A stretch of 64,000 nt of DNA, from NCBI RefSeq assembly GCF_000142805.1, contig NC_013084.1, positions 496,001 through 560,000 on the forward strand, written 5' to 3'. Of the stretch, positions 52,638 through 62,462 are shown in pieces. The position numbers and the translations under genes are program-made. The stretch is from Lachancea thermotolerans CBS 6340. Lineage: Eukaryota > Ascomycota > Saccharomycetes > Saccharomycetales > Saccharomycetaceae. Numbering within the stretch: the stretch's first letter is position 1; each line of letters begins with the position of its first letter. The notes under the pieces are model-generated. The model made no database searches. It was given only the letters and a program-made list of their open reading frames with translations, and was not told where the DNA came from.

Positions 52638-52754
52638 ATGGCGACTAACGCTAAGCGCCTGCAGAAGACAGTTCGGGAGGCACAAGTAGAACGCGTGAAC
52701 ATGTTTTTGGAAAGCGAAACCTTAGATATAAATTACAAAACTATGGTTATATAA
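52638..52754 (+). other. Short open frame with ankyrin-like N-terminus, possible gene remnant
   Basis: 38 codons: MATNAKRLQKTVREAQVERV, then NMFLESETLDINYKTMVI and a stop. The pattern (basic helix, ERVNMFLES, ...DINYK) resembles the first helix pair of an ankyrin repeat, but nothing follows it before RPS2 begins on the other strand. It may be a relic of a lost gene, a small protein, or chance. No homologue is recognised. Confidence 0.2.
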
Positions 52755-52755
52755 T

Positions 52756-53532
52756 TTAGTATCTCTTCTTCTCGGCGGAAGCCTCGTCGGAGTAGATGTC
52801 CAAAGGAGAGACTGGTAAAGGCTGAGCGGCCCACAGGTTTGGAGTCAAGAAACCGTAGGTGTTACCGATGGCAACGAAGGTGGCCTTCAAGGTGTTCTCC
52901 AAAGTTCTGGTGGAGCCGTTGGAAGAGGTGTAGACATCCTCAACACCGGCCAACTCCAACAACTTCTTGACGGCTGGGGAGGCGACGATACCCTTACCTC
53001 TTGGGGCTGGGATCAATCTGACGGTGACGGAACCACACTTACCAGAGGTCTTGGTGGCCAAAGAGTGGGGTTGACCCAAGTTGTTACCCCAGTAACCTCT
53101 TCTGATTGGGATGACAGAAAGCTTGGCAATGATGATACCGGCTCTGATGGCACCAGCGACTTCCTTGGCAGTCTTAATACCTAGACCGACGTGGCCGTTA
53201 GAGTCACCGACGACGACAACAGCCTTGAATCTGGTTCTTTGACCAGCTCTGGTCTGCTTCTGGACAGGCTTGATGTTCATGACCTCGTCCTTCAAAGTTG
53301 GCAACAAAGTGTCGACGATCTGGAACTCCTTGACTGGCAGGGAGTGCAAGAAGATCTCCTCGACGGAGGTGATCTTACCGGCCTTCACCAGTCTACCCAA
53401 CTTGGTAACTGGAGTCCATCCCTTCTCCTCCTGGTCTCTTCTACCTCTTCTTTGTTGACGGCCCTTGTTACGGCCACCGAAACCGCCTCTTCTTTGGTCA
53501 CCCTGAGCTGGAGCTGGAGCTGGAGCAGACAT
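52756..53532 (-). CDS. RPS2: 40S ribosomal protein S2 (uS5)
   Basis: 258 residues (S. cerevisiae 254). The N-terminus is Ala/Pro-rich followed by an RGG-type stretch ([20 protein letters not shown]), a known arginine-methylation region. The S5 double-stranded-RNA-binding domain ([17 protein letters not shown]...) and C-terminal S5 domain ([28 protein letters not shown]) are complete. It lies at the mRNA entry side and helps translational fidelity. Codon bias is extreme. Tandem Rap1 sites lie about 290-320 bp upstream. Position matches YGL123W. Confidence 0.98.
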   Translation of the reverse strand: MSAPAPAPAQGDQRRGGFGGRNKGRQQRRGRRDQEEKGWTPVTKLGRLVKAGKITSVEEIFLHSLPVKEFQIVDTLLPTLKDEVMNIKPVQKQTRAGQRTRFKAVVVVGDSNGHVGLGIKTAKEVAGAIRAGIIIAKLSVIPIRRGYWGNNLGQPHSLATKTSGKCGSVTVRLIPAPRGKGIVASPAVKKLLELAGVEDVYTSSNGSTRTLENTLKATFVAIGNTYGFLTPNLWAAQPLPVSPLDIYSDEASAEKKRY

Positions 53533-53822
53533 TGTTAATTAATTTGTCTCTTGTCGGAATGGATCACGGAAAGTTGATGTAGGTAACTTTCAATCGACAG
53601 TGAGTGGGGAGGGAAAGAAGCCTAAGCGCGAGACTGCAGGCTCGGGAAGCGATGAGTTAAAACTTTTACTGACGATGCTCGCCTGCCGTCGCGCTCGTTG
53701 TGCGCACATCATCCAGTACGAATATACTGAAAAGTTCCATGTCCTCAAAAACCTGCGTGGGTACAGCTCGAGGGCGATTGAGAATCCGTGAAAAAATACA
53801 AAAATTTCAGTTCACTATCCGT

Positions 53823-53853
53823 ATGTATGGGTGTATGATAGGGGTACGGGTGG
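53823..53853 (-). promoter_or_regulatory. Tandem Rap1 sites of RPS2
   Basis: On the minus strand 53823-53834 reads ACACCCATACAT, a perfect Rap1 consensus, and 53844-53853 reads CCACCCGTAC, a close second match in the same orientation about 20 bp away. Paired Rap1 sites about 300 bp upstream are typical of ribosomal protein genes. Confidence 0.85.
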
Positions 53854-54273
53854 AAGCAGTCACAAGTGCCACGTGCATTGTCAACCTCAGATATGACGGT
53901 CCAAAGCTTTTGGATCGGCGGCAAGCCGGACCCGGATGTGGCACACTCCGAGCTAGACGCACGTGATCAGCACTCGCGACCTTCCCATGACACAAAAAGC
54001 AGGAGGCACTGGTGCGACTCTATGCCTGCCATTGAGGTCGAGCGCCATTTTGGAGAAAACTTTGCCGCTTGTGCCATGCTGGCAGTCCAATTGGGCCGGT
54101 GGACTTCCAGCGGCTGGCTCAACTTCCCACAAGCCTCATCGTTCACGTGATCGAAACTCAGTAGCTTAACTCGAAGTTCCCGCTCTCCCCGCCTTCCTTT
54201 GCTCTTCCTCTCCACGCGCGACGCCGTCTAGCGTACCAACCCGCAATCGCGATCAGTGTTCCGCATTTTTGCT

Positions 54274-54292
54274 GCCCCTGAAAACCAGGGGC
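54274..54292. promoter_or_regulatory. Inverted STRE pair upstream of OM14
   Basis: GCCCCTG-AAAAC-CAGGGGC is a perfect 7-bp inverted repeat that places CCCCT (54275-54279) and AGGGG (54287-54291) back to back, just ahead of the TATA box at 54300-54307. STREs bind Msn2/Msn4, so OM14 may respond to stress or carbon source. Confidence 0.5.
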
Positions 54293-54419
54293 GAAAAAGT
54301 ATATAAAGGGCAGGCCGCGGCGGTTGGAACAAAAGTCGCGTGTATCGGCTGAAAGGCAACTTCAAGAAAAGACCGCACATCAGCCCGGATTTTTCGAGTT
54401 TCCCATCCATTGCACCCCC

Positions 54420-55015
54420 ATGCCTAAGTATGTCTGAGCTTTCGTATAGCGGCTGCAGCGCGGCTGCGCTGCCGCTTGCACCCTTTCGACCGGCACTAAC
54501 TCCGTGACAGTCACGTGAAACAAACTAAAGAAGCGGCCAGTGGCCAGAATGAGGTCGACTCGTCGAACATCCCAGATGCTGCTAAGAGGGCCGCGCAGGA
54601 GTTGCGCGAAGAGGCGCAGGACCTCAGAGAGGAGGCCAATAAGGAGTTCGAGGAGCTTGAAAGAAACGGCACGATCGACAAGTACAAAGACAACGCTGCG
54701 GGGATCCTCAAAAACGTCGCGAACCGCGCTTCCGCCGCCGCGTCCTACGTTGCGACCCGCGTTAAGACCGTGTCTCAGCGCGTCGCATACGAGCTGCGCA
54801 ACCCTGTGGTCATTGTGAACGCAGCCCTTGGTGTCGGTCTCGTCTCCACGCTTCTGAAAGGCTACACGAAGAACCAGCGCTACCTCAAGGGCAAGTCCGA
54901 CTCTGTCATTCTCTCCACCGTTGTTGGCGCTACTGCCGCTGTCGCCCTAGATGTGTACTTGTCCGGCAAGTACTACCAGAAGTTTGACCAGAAGTCCAAC
55001 AAGAAGAGATTGTAA
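54420..55015 (+). CDS. OM14: Mitochondrial outer-membrane protein Om14, spliced with 8-nt first exon
   Basis: Exon 1 is 54420-54427 (ATGCCTAA) and exon 2 is 54511-55015; splicing completes an Asn codon and gives 170 residues (MPNHVKQTKEAASG...). S. cerevisiae Om14 (134 residues, YBR230C) also has an intron near its start. The first 90 residues are charged and helical; the C-terminal half has the conserved ELRNPVVIVNAALGVGLVSTLLKGY...RYLKGKSDSVILSTVVGATAAVALD with hydrophobic membrane segments and ends KYYQKFDQKSNKKRL. Om14 is an abundant outer-membrane protein that associates with Om45 and porin and serves as a receptor for ribosome-nascent chains. Coding sequence is GC-rich relative to neighbours. 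Confidence 0.9.
54428..54510 (+). other. OM14 intron, 83 nt
   Basis: 5' splice site GTATGT (54428-54433), branch site CACTAAC (54494-54500), acceptor GTGACAG ending at 54510. Without splicing the ATG frame stops after five codons, so splicing is obligatory for expression. Confidence 0.88.
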
Positions 55016-55262
55016 GCTGCGAGTCTCTCGCCGTCTCTTTCTACGCGACCGCCCATCGTACTCACCCCGCGCATGAATCATAACAGCCATCACCGCCTCC
55101 ACCATCATCATCATCATTATCATATTCACTATGTTTTATATAACTTTAATGAAACCACGTATCTGTCACTTTGCACGCGGAAGCTTTCCCTAAGTTGAAT
55201 CACGAGAAATGGCAACAGCGCTCCCCAACTTGCCATATCGAGTCGAGTTCTAACTCAGGCAA

Positions 55263-57176
55263 ATGGTAGGAGAGCCCCACGAGGATTATCTCGATGCTCC
55301 AAAATCCAGGGCCAAGTCCCCGGTCCCGGCCCGGTTGAGCCCTTTCGCCAGCGGGGTTACGGAACCCACCACTTCGGTCGATTTCGCATCGTCCTTCCCA
55401 GCTCCGCCGCGTCCTTTCTTCGAGGAGCCGCGGCCATCCAGCTCCAGTGTGTACCTTGATTTGGCTTCAGAACGGCAATCCGTGCGCACCACGCACCAGG
55501 ACTTGGAGCACGAGCTCTTACAGTCTATGCGCTCCCTAGATCTAATGCCCAAAAAGCACGCTGTTAGCAATGAAATACCGTCCATTTTCGAAGGTTGCGC
55601 CCCTGAGACCAAGCCTTTGCCTCTGCACCACGACAAGCAGTTCTTTATAATGTCATCTGCCGGGAAACCTATATACACCATGCACGGCCAGGACGAGCTT
55701 GTAATGGGCCTTATGGGTATTATCCACACGGTCATTAACTACTTCAAGCTTCACGACACCAAGGTGCATTCAATTGTCAACTCATCTGGCAGCTCTGTCA
55801 AGCAAAGGTTTGTATTTCTCGATAAATCGCCAATTATTCTAATGGCAATGTCTGCACGGGAAGAATCCACAAATGATCTGCTGCAACAGCTTGACTTCCT
55901 CTACTCTTACCTCATTTCAACGTTGAGCAGGAAACAACTAACACGCTTGTTTTCTAAGCGCGAGAATTTTGACCTGCGGCGCTTCCTTACCGATTCTGAC
56001 TTTCAAAATCTCAACCATATATGTGACTCTATTTCGAGAGGATTCAACCCTGAATTTTTGCTAGGGGCGCTGCGGTGCCTCCCACTGCGAAAATCAACAC
56101 GTCAGATCATTGACAACACAATGCTTGCACAGATCCAAGACCCGGGGACCAATGTCGGAAGAGGTACATTGCTTTATGGTCTCATTGTTGCTCCAGGCGG
56201 ACAGTTGTGCTCGGTTTTAAGACCAAGAGGCCATACGTTGCACACCACGGACCTACATCTATTATTCTCTCTGGTTTTTAACCAATTTCAAGGGTTGCAA
56301 GACGATCAAGAACTTTGGCTACCCATCTGCTTCCCGAAATTCAACTCTAGTGGCTTTCTTCACTGTTATATACGGCTTCTTCCTCATCACGCGTCGAAGC
56401 CAAGGCCAGCAGATGCACGCAGCACTGTCTCTCATTCCCAAGAACCATTGGACTCTCTAAGCCAAATTCGGAACCGCACAGATCTCTCGTCCACACGTCT
56501 TAGACCTGCTTTAGTGTTGATAAGTGCTCAAAAAGAGAGTTTTTTTGCCTTGAAGAAGATTGGTCAAGGTATTATAGATGAGCTTGATAGACAGGGGATT
56601 ACTAACCAGATATCAATGGCCTCGGATTCAGGATTCACCATGGCCGACATCCCTGCAAAATTCGTGCATCACTTCATTTACAAATCCAAAAGACACGTAC
56701 AATACGTTATGCCACATCTCGGACCACTAGCCGACTTGAGTTTCCCTATTATTGATGACGACTCAAGAAGCACTTTTTCAGTGGAGGGAAACCAGGATAA
56801 CCGCTCCGAGGAAAATGGTCCGGGGGCGGCATCTTCCAACGACAAAACACGTCAGAAACTTTACCTCCAAAAACTCATGAGCTATTACACCCATATAAGG
56901 AACAACGCGGTCAGTGATAACGGGAAGTCTTTCAATAATTCGACTTTGACGTTCATTAAATGGTCAAATGATCAGCCTTCGCTAGAAGGTCTCCCGTCGG
57001 GTGAACCGATAAATGTACTCTGCCTAGCATGGCTAACTCCCACTTTCGAGTTGCTGTTAATTTGCAACAATGGCGTAAGCGATCGGAATACGGCCCTGAA
57101 AAGCGCCAAGAACATAGTTGACTGGTGCAGAAAAAATGAGCATAGGTTATTTGTCAGTAATGGAGCCATTTTTTGA
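55263..57176 (+). CDS. MON1: Vacuolar/endosomal Rab7 exchange-factor subunit Mon1
   Basis: 637 residues (S. cerevisiae 644). The first 110 residues are Pro/Ser-rich and disordered. The three longin-type domains of the Mon1 family follow, beginning with KQFFIMSSAGKPIYTMHGQD (about 125-145) and the LLQQLDFLYSYLISTLSRKQL helix. Mon1 with Ccz1 activates the Rab Ypt7 on late endosomes and vacuoles. Position matches YGL124C. Converges on the GATA-factor gene with 94 bp between stops. Confidence 0.96.
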   Translation: MVGEPHEDYLDAPKSRAKSPVPARLSPFASGVTEPTTSVDFASSFPAPPRPFFEEPRPSSSSVYLDLASERQSVRTTHQDLEHELLQSMRSLDLMPKKHAVSNEIPSIFEGCAPETKPLPLHHDKQFFIMSSAGKPIYTMHGQDELVMGLMGIIHTVINYFKLHDTKVHSIVNSSGSSVKQRFVFLDKSPIILMAMSAREESTNDLLQQLDFLYSYLISTLSRKQLTRLFSKRENFDLRRFLTDSDFQNLNHICDSISRGFNPEFLLGALRCLPLRKSTRQIIDNTMLAQIQDPGTNVGRGTLLYGLIVAPGGQLCSVLRPRGHTLHTTDLHLLFSLVFNQFQGLQDDQELWLPICFPKFNSSGFLHCYIRLLPHHASKPRPADARSTVSHSQEPLDSLSQIRNRTDLSSTRLRPALVLISAQKESFFALKKIGQGIIDELDRQGITNQISMASDSGFTMADIPAKFVHHFIYKSKRHVQYVMPHLGPLADLSFPIIDDDSRSTFSVEGNQDNRSEENGPGAASSNDKTRQKLYLQKLMSYYTHIRNNAVSDNGKSFNNSTLTFIKWSNDQPSLEGLPSGEPINVLCLAWLTPTFELLLICNNGVSDRNTALKSAKNIVDWCRKNEHRLFVSNGAIF

Positions 57177-57270
57177 GTTATTTCATTCTTCAATAACGGC
57201 CTCAATGGCTGCTCGAGGAACAGTACTTCAATCTCTGATGTCTCAAACTTTGAAGCTGGTCTTCATAAGG

Positions 57271-58539
57271 CTAAATTTGTACAAAAGAGTGCGGAACGTC
57301 GAATACATGTGGTACTTTGCGGTTTTTACTTGAGATGCTCTTTCTGTGCTTCATAATCATAGAAGCCTGTCCATCACCAAACTTCCTCACTAGCTTTTTA
57401 TAGAATAACCCGCATGCATTGCACAGGCTTCTTCTGCCGCAGGGACCTTTCCTCCATTCTGGGGTTTTGGTAGATGAACAGTGCGCGCATTGAAGCGCGT
57501 TTCTCATTACTCTTCCCTTTGGTTCCCCGATTGCCTTCGTGCTCAGCTGGGTATCAATATTGTGACGTCCTGTGTTATGTGACGCCACCGCCTCAGAGAA
57601 TATGGCAGCGTTTCCTCCCTTGGCGTGACCAGAAGCGGTCCCAAGCCTACAAGACGCCTTCCGAGGTTCATCCTTACTGAGCTTTTGGCCCAGGTCCATT
57701 CTTGGAAGACTAATGCCACCAATCATGCCTTTGCCAGACGTTGCTATGGTATTTTCAGGGCGTCTATTCATCTTTAATTCAATGTGCTTGGATTTCCATA
57801 GCTTGATTGCTTGGAGAGACTCATGAACCTTTTTTGCCATGGATATGGTTATATCCAAGCTTTCCATATTAATAAACTCGGTCAAAAAGTACATCCCATC
57901 ATCTCCAGATGTATCTTGGCTATGAACCGAAAGGGGCCACTCTTGTAAATTCTCGAAGACGCACCGTGAGCTTGTCAGAATTTCAGCCACTTTCAGCTGA
58001 TACTCCCCATTTGAACTTATCACCTCGTCTTTTATTGAGTTCCCTGTGATATGGACCTCGTGCATTTTTGGAGATGCTTCTACCAAGTTTGCCAATCGAA
58101 GCAGGTCCCCGCTTGGCTTTTGTATTTTACCCACTCTGAGGAGCTGCCGCGGCGCGGTATCGCCAGTATAGAATTTCACTAGCTGAGGGTGTTCAAAGCG
58201 CGTGGGAGAGGAATGGAAGGGTAATTTCTCATGGCGTCGGCCACTATGGGACTGCTTGGGAGAGCCAAGCTGGCCAAGCTGGCCAAGCTTGAAACTGGGA
58301 TATTCTTCATTGTTCGTCGAAAGAAAACCCATCTGCGCTTTTATCTCTCTATTCGTGAAATCATTAATAACTGTGGTCCTTTCGATTGTGTGCGCACAAA
58401 TGTTATGCAGCAATTGACGAATTCCCGGCAAACTTGGGGTTGCTTTGGGAGATTTTTGAAGCACTTTGATTGTTGGTTGATCAGTGGCAGATCTTAATTC
58501 TTGGAACCTATCGCTTCGAAAAAGTGCGTCGGTGTGCAT
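57271..58539 (-). CDS. GATA-type zinc-finger transcription factor (GAT2/ECM23/SRD1-like)
   Basis: 422 residues. A single C-terminal GATA finger of the Cx2Cx18Cx2C class (CAHC ... CNAC; about residues 348-373) is followed by a basic tail (GLFYKKLVRKFG, KHRKSISSKNRKVP) and a family-typical VPHSFV end. The 18-residue loop puts it with yeast Gat2, Ecm23 and Srd1 rather than the nitrogen regulators Gln3/Gat1. The rest is low in recognisable features; three in-frame 9-bp repeats near 58262-58288 encode repeated Leu-Gly-Gln. No GATA gene lies between MON1 and ROT2 relatives in either S. cerevisiae block, so the orthologue is uncertain. Confidence 0.85.
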   Translation of the reverse strand: MHTDALFRSDRFQELRSATDQPTIKVLQKSPKATPSLPGIRQLLHNICAHTIERTTVINDFTNREIKAQMGFLSTNNEEYPSFKLGQLGQLGSPKQSHSGRRHEKLPFHSSPTRFEHPQLVKFYTGDTAPRQLLRVGKIQKPSGDLLRLANLVEASPKMHEVHITGNSIKDEVISSNGEYQLKVAEILTSSRCVFENLQEWPLSVHSQDTSGDDGMYFLTEFINMESLDITISMAKKVHESLQAIKLWKSKHIELKMNRRPENTIATSGKGMIGGISLPRMDLGQKLSKDEPRKASCRLGTASGHAKGGNAAIFSEAVASHNTGRHNIDTQLSTKAIGEPKGRVMRNALQCAHCSSTKTPEWRKGPCGRRSLCNACGLFYKKLVRKFGDGQASMIMKHRKSISSKNRKVPHVFDVPHSFVQI

Positions 58540-59684
58540 TAGAATAGCGATTTTGATTACCTTGGAGTTTGTGTTCTCTTGTATTATGAACCTTCGTCGA
58601 GAGCTCTTTGAGGAAACTCGGAAAAGATGGCGCTAGTGAGAACGAATGAATGTGAGCTTTTCCTTTTCGAAGAACTAGTTACATCTGGCGCTGCCTGGCT
58701 AATTTTATACCACGAAATACCTTTAAAGTTTCACCAGCCGTCACTGTAAGATCGATTTGTTTCGCTATCTCCTGCGTAGTAACTATCTTTAGATTCAAGT
58801 ACTCTTTATGCTTCGTAAGGCCCTAGGAGCATCGCCTATTCCGCACAACATTGCATTATGTTTGTGACGACGCTCTGGACCTCTGGCGAAACTTTTCTGT
58901 AAGCGCTATTAGCGACGTACAAAATCTTAATCAATATATCTCGACAGGTAAACGCTGTCTTCCAGAATGATTGCTACTTGAAGGTGCGTCAAATTGGTCT
59001 GGAACAACGCACGGCTGATGACTTTAGGATCAGAATATAACCAGAAGTTCTGTATACCTTTGAGACAATACCTTACCCATAATCATATGCGACAAAACGT
59101 CATTTCAAGTTAATGAAATGTGCGAGAACGAACGCAGCTTACTACCGCTAAGCGGCTCCATAAAACTTAGGCAACTTTAACTTTACTTTCATCCAGCGAC
59201 ATGAACACTGCGTAAGAGGCATTTAAAGCATGTGATCCAATTATTGTGTCAGTATCAACTTGTCGCGAGGATACACACTGTGTGAAAAACCCCGCTATAT
59301 CTAACGAGCAAAAAGCCAAATAAGACCAGCAGAAATATCTATTCTTGAATTATTCCCTTCACAAGGGCAGCCAGGTAATTGCACTACGTTCCATAACCGT
59401 TTGAGCAACAACGAAGCACCTATATTGTTGTTAATTTTGAAGCCCGCGTAAGGCCTGCGCTAACCTTCATTGTTAGGAATACAGTTTGAAATGAGAAAAG
59501 TAAATAGACCCAATCAACAGAAGCGAACTTGGCACTGTGAAGTACCTTTTTAGAGAGTTTCAAATTCGAGTTTGTAATTGAAGCTTCCCTAAATCTCACG
59601 TGCAGGGCGACTTCACAAAGGTAGTTTTAAGGTATCCTTTGATACTTCAAATTCCTGCTGTAATAGACCAACGAATGACTGAAG
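58540..59684. other. Divergent promoter region GATA factor / ROT2
   Basis: 1.15 kb. A CACGTG lies at 59597-59602, 83-88 bp before the ROT2 start. I see no coding frame with protein features and no recognisable RNA gene. Confidence 0.5.
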
Positions 59685-62462
59685 ATGCCCCGTGTTTGTC
59701 GGAAACTTCAATTGGCACTGATACTGGTATCAATTGGGCAAGTCCTGGGCTTCACTGACTACCTGCTGAAATCATGTTCTCAATCGGGCTTCTGTCAAAG
59801 AAACAGGCATTACGCTTCAGAGATCGAAAGGGCTCAGGAAAGCCCATACAGCCTGGACCCTGCTAGCATTCAAATTAGTAACTCGAATCACACTTTCCAG
59901 GCCACGATCCAAAAAAGTATTCCAGATCTTCTTAGCTTCAATGAAACTCTAATAGTTGAGCTGCCGGTCTTCGTTGATGTTCTTGATGGCGGAAAAGTCC
60001 GCTTCAGAATAGACGAAAGGAGAGAAACAAACAATACTTATGTTCCTGAAATCTTAAACCCCAAGCGTTACGACGAAGCATCCCTCTGGGCCTTCCAGAA
60101 GGACGCCAAAACTCAACCTGTTGAAGTGGGCATCGAGAAATCTCTCTGGTCCCGGAAGACATCTGTCACATTCATCGCCCCAGATTCGCAGGTCAAGATA
60201 AGAGTTTTCCTGAAGCAATTTAGAATTGAGTTTTACTTCGAAGAAAATCTGGTTCTGGTGGTGAATGACAGGCTGCTCCTAAACGTCGAACACTTAAGAA
60301 CTCCAGAGGAAAACACTTTGCAAAAATTGCCAGAGGAGCTGACTTTTAACGACTTTGAAGATGACTTCGAGTACTCTAAAAAAGATACTCTGCCTTTCGG
60401 TCCAGAGTCAGTTGCGCTGGACTTTACATTTGTTGGAGTTACTGATGTTTTTGGAATTCCTGAGCACGCTGACAGCCTAAAGCTCAAAGATACGCGGGAT
60501 GGGGAACCTTATCGCCTTTTCAATGCTGACGTCTTCGAGTACAGCTTAGGTGCCAGAACACCCATGTATGGTGCTATCCCTTTTATGATTGGAAGTACCC
60601 CAGATTTTTCTGCTGGTATTTTTTGGGTAAATGCTGCGGACACCTGGGTAGATATTAACTACAGTGAGTCGAGTACCGGTACCCACTGGATGTCTGAAGC
60701 TGGAACCATAGATGTAATCATCTTTCTCGCAAAAACTCCACAAGAAGTCACGTCTGCATACACAGAAATCACAGGGAGGCCGCAATTGCCTCTTAGCTCG
60801 TCCATTGGCTACCACCAATGCAGATGGAACTACAATGATGAAAGGGACGTTCTGACTGTTGACTCTCAGATGGACAAGGCTGGAATTCCTTACGACTACA
60901 TTTGGTTAGATTTAGAATACACGGATGACAAAAAGTTCTTTACTTGGAAGCCTGATGCTTTCCCCGATCCAAGGAGGATGCTCAAAAAGCTTCATACGCT
61001 GGGCAGAAACCTAGTTACTTTGATTGATCCTCACTTGAAAGTTGACTACAGTGCAAGTAACACGGTTGAGAAGAGCGGCGCTTCCGTGCGCAATAGTCTC
61101 GGCGCTAGCTACCATGGGCACTGCTGGCCAGGAGAGTCGATTTGGATTGACACAATTGGCAAAAATGCTCGTAAAGTCTGGGGCAAGCTCATGTCAAACT
61201 TCTTGCAAGACTATAACAACTTACACATATGGAACGACATGAATGAGCCTTCTGTTTTTAGTGGACCGGAAACCACTGCACCAAAAGATTTGATACACGA
61301 TGGTGGATTTGAAGAACGCTCAATCCACAACCTTTACGGGCTAACAGTTCATGAGGCCACTTACAACGCCATGAGAGAGAATTATGGAGAGAAAAATAGA
61401 AGGCCTTTCATCCTGTCCAGGTCTTTCTTCGCAGGCTCTCAACGTACAGCCGCCACCTGGACGGGTGACAACGTTGCAAACTGGGAATACTTGAAGATTT
61501 CGATCCCAATGTGCTTATCAAATAATGTTGCTGGATTTCCTTTCATTGGCGCCGATATTGCAGGATTTTCTGGAAACCCCACAACTGAACTGCTTGCACG
61601 GTGGTATCAAGCAGGCATGTGGTACCCTTTCTTTAGAGGCCATGCCCATATTGATGCTGCTCGCAGAGAACCGTACCTTTTCGAAGAACCACTGAAGTCC
61701 ATTGTCAAAGATGCTATTCTTTTGAGATACTCGCTGATGCCAACCTTCTATACAGCATTTTACGAGTCAAGCACAAAGGGTTCTCCTATAATGAATCCTG
61801 TTTTTTTTGTCCACCCCGAATTGCACGAATGCTACGGAATAGATGACCAGTTTTATATTGGCAGTAGTGGTCTTCTTGTAAAGCCGGTAACAGAGCAAGG
61901 CGCTACTGAAGTTCAAGTTTTTTTCCCAGCGGGGCAGTTTTACGAGTTTGATAGCCTGAAAGCATTTTCTGTCCAAGAGCCATCATACTTGACAATAGAT
62001 GCGCCCATTGACAAGCAACCCATTTCCATAGAAGGGGGTCACATTCTTTTCAAGAAAGAGAGATATCGGAGATCGTCGAAATTGATGGAGCACGACCCTT
62101 ACACGTTAGTTATTGCTCCCGATGTGAATGGAAAGGCCGAAGGAACGTTGTATATAGATGATGGTGAAACGTTCGCTTTCCAGGATGGCGAATACATGAA
62201 GGTTGCAGTGAAGCTCGAGAACGACGTACTAGAATCAACCGTCACTCACATGCCTACAAAATTTCCAAATTTATCAACTCACGTCGAGAGAATTATAGTC
62301 GGGGGAGGCCAATACTCAAGTGGCCCAAATCGTGTCACATTGAAGAAGGACAAAACGGAATGGATCCTGGAAACAAAGATTTCAAAGAACGGCCATCACG
62401 CAATCATCGAAAACCCACATCTTGATCTGTCGAAGCCTTGGTCTCTGGAGGTTCACCGTTAA
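59685..62462 (+). CDS. ROT2: ER glucosidase II catalytic subunit Rot2
   Basis: 925 residues (S. cerevisiae 954). A signal peptide (residues 1-22, LQLALILVSIGQVLG) leads to a GH31 alpha-glucosidase. The catalytic nucleophile is the Asp in IWNDMNEPSVF (about residue 517), and the acid/base region is RSFFAGSQRTAATWTGDN. YHQCRWNYNDE and HIDAARREPYLF are further family motifs. The enzyme removes the two inner glucoses from N-glycans in the ER lumen, controlling glycoprotein folding checks. No HDEL is needed because a beta subunit retains it. Its stop overlaps that of SLX1. Position matches YBR229C. Confidence 0.97.
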   Translation: MPRVCRKLQLALILVSIGQVLGFTDYLLKSCSQSGFCQRNRHYASEIERAQESPYSLDPASIQISNSNHTFQATIQKSIPDLLSFNETLIVELPVFVDVLDGGKVRFRIDERRETNNTYVPEILNPKRYDEASLWAFQKDAKTQPVEVGIEKSLWSRKTSVTFIAPDSQVKIRVFLKQFRIEFYFEENLVLVVNDRLLLNVEHLRTPEENTLQKLPEELTFNDFEDDFEYSKKDTLPFGPESVALDFTFVGVTDVFGIPEHADSLKLKDTRDGEPYRLFNADVFEYSLGARTPMYGAIPFMIGSTPDFSAGIFWVNAADTWVDINYSESSTGTHWMSEAGTIDVIIFLAKTPQEVTSAYTEITGRPQLPLSSSIGYHQCRWNYNDERDVLTVDSQMDKAGIPYDYIWLDLEYTDDKKFFTWKPDAFPDPRRMLKKLHTLGRNLVTLIDPHLKVDYSASNTVEKSGASVRNSLGASYHGHCWPGESIWIDTIGKNARKVWGKLMSNFLQDYNNLHIWNDMNEPSVFSGPETTAPKDLIHDGGFEERSIHNLYGLTVHEATYNAMRENYGEKNRRPFILSRSFFAGSQRTAATWTGDNVANWEYLKISIPMCLSNNVAGFPFIGADIAGFSGNPTTELLARWYQAGMWYPFFRGHAHIDAARREPYLFEEPLKSIVKDAILLRYSLMPTFYTAFYESSTKGSPIMNPVFFVHPELHECYGIDDQFYIGSSGLLVKPVTEQGATEVQVFFPAGQFYEFDSLKAFSVQEPSYLTIDAPIDKQPISIEGGHILFKKERYRRSSKLMEHDPYTLVIAPDVNGKAEGTLYIDDGETFAFQDGEYMKVAVKLENDVLESTVTHMPTKFPNLSTHVERIIVGGGQYSSGPNRVTLKKDKTEWILETKISKNGHHAIIENPHLDLSKPWSLEVHR

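Larger units (their letters stand above)
52342..52755. other. Convergent intergenic region NAB2 / RPS2 with structured repeats
   Basis: 414 bp between two convergent stops. It contains an A9 tract (52394-52402), two mutually exclusive hairpins (52424-52450 and 52431-52480), a GC-rich structured segment (52545-52592) and a 38-codon open frame with an ankyrin-like sequence (52638-52754). This is more structure than I expect in an ordinary 3' region. Confidence 0.65.
53533..54419. other. Divergent promoter region RPS2 / OM14
   Basis: 887 bp. RPS2 side: Rap1 sites. CACGTG sites at 53870-53875, 53960-53965 and 54144-54149. OM14 side: an inverted STRE pair (54274-54292) and a TATATAAA box (54300-54307), 113-120 bp before the OM14 start. 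No other gene seen. Confidence 0.65.

Noticed and set aside
55073-55200. His-rich open frame after OM14 (run of CAT codons)
   Set aside because: It is a CAT trinucleotide repeat in the likely OM14 3' UTR; no protein similarity.
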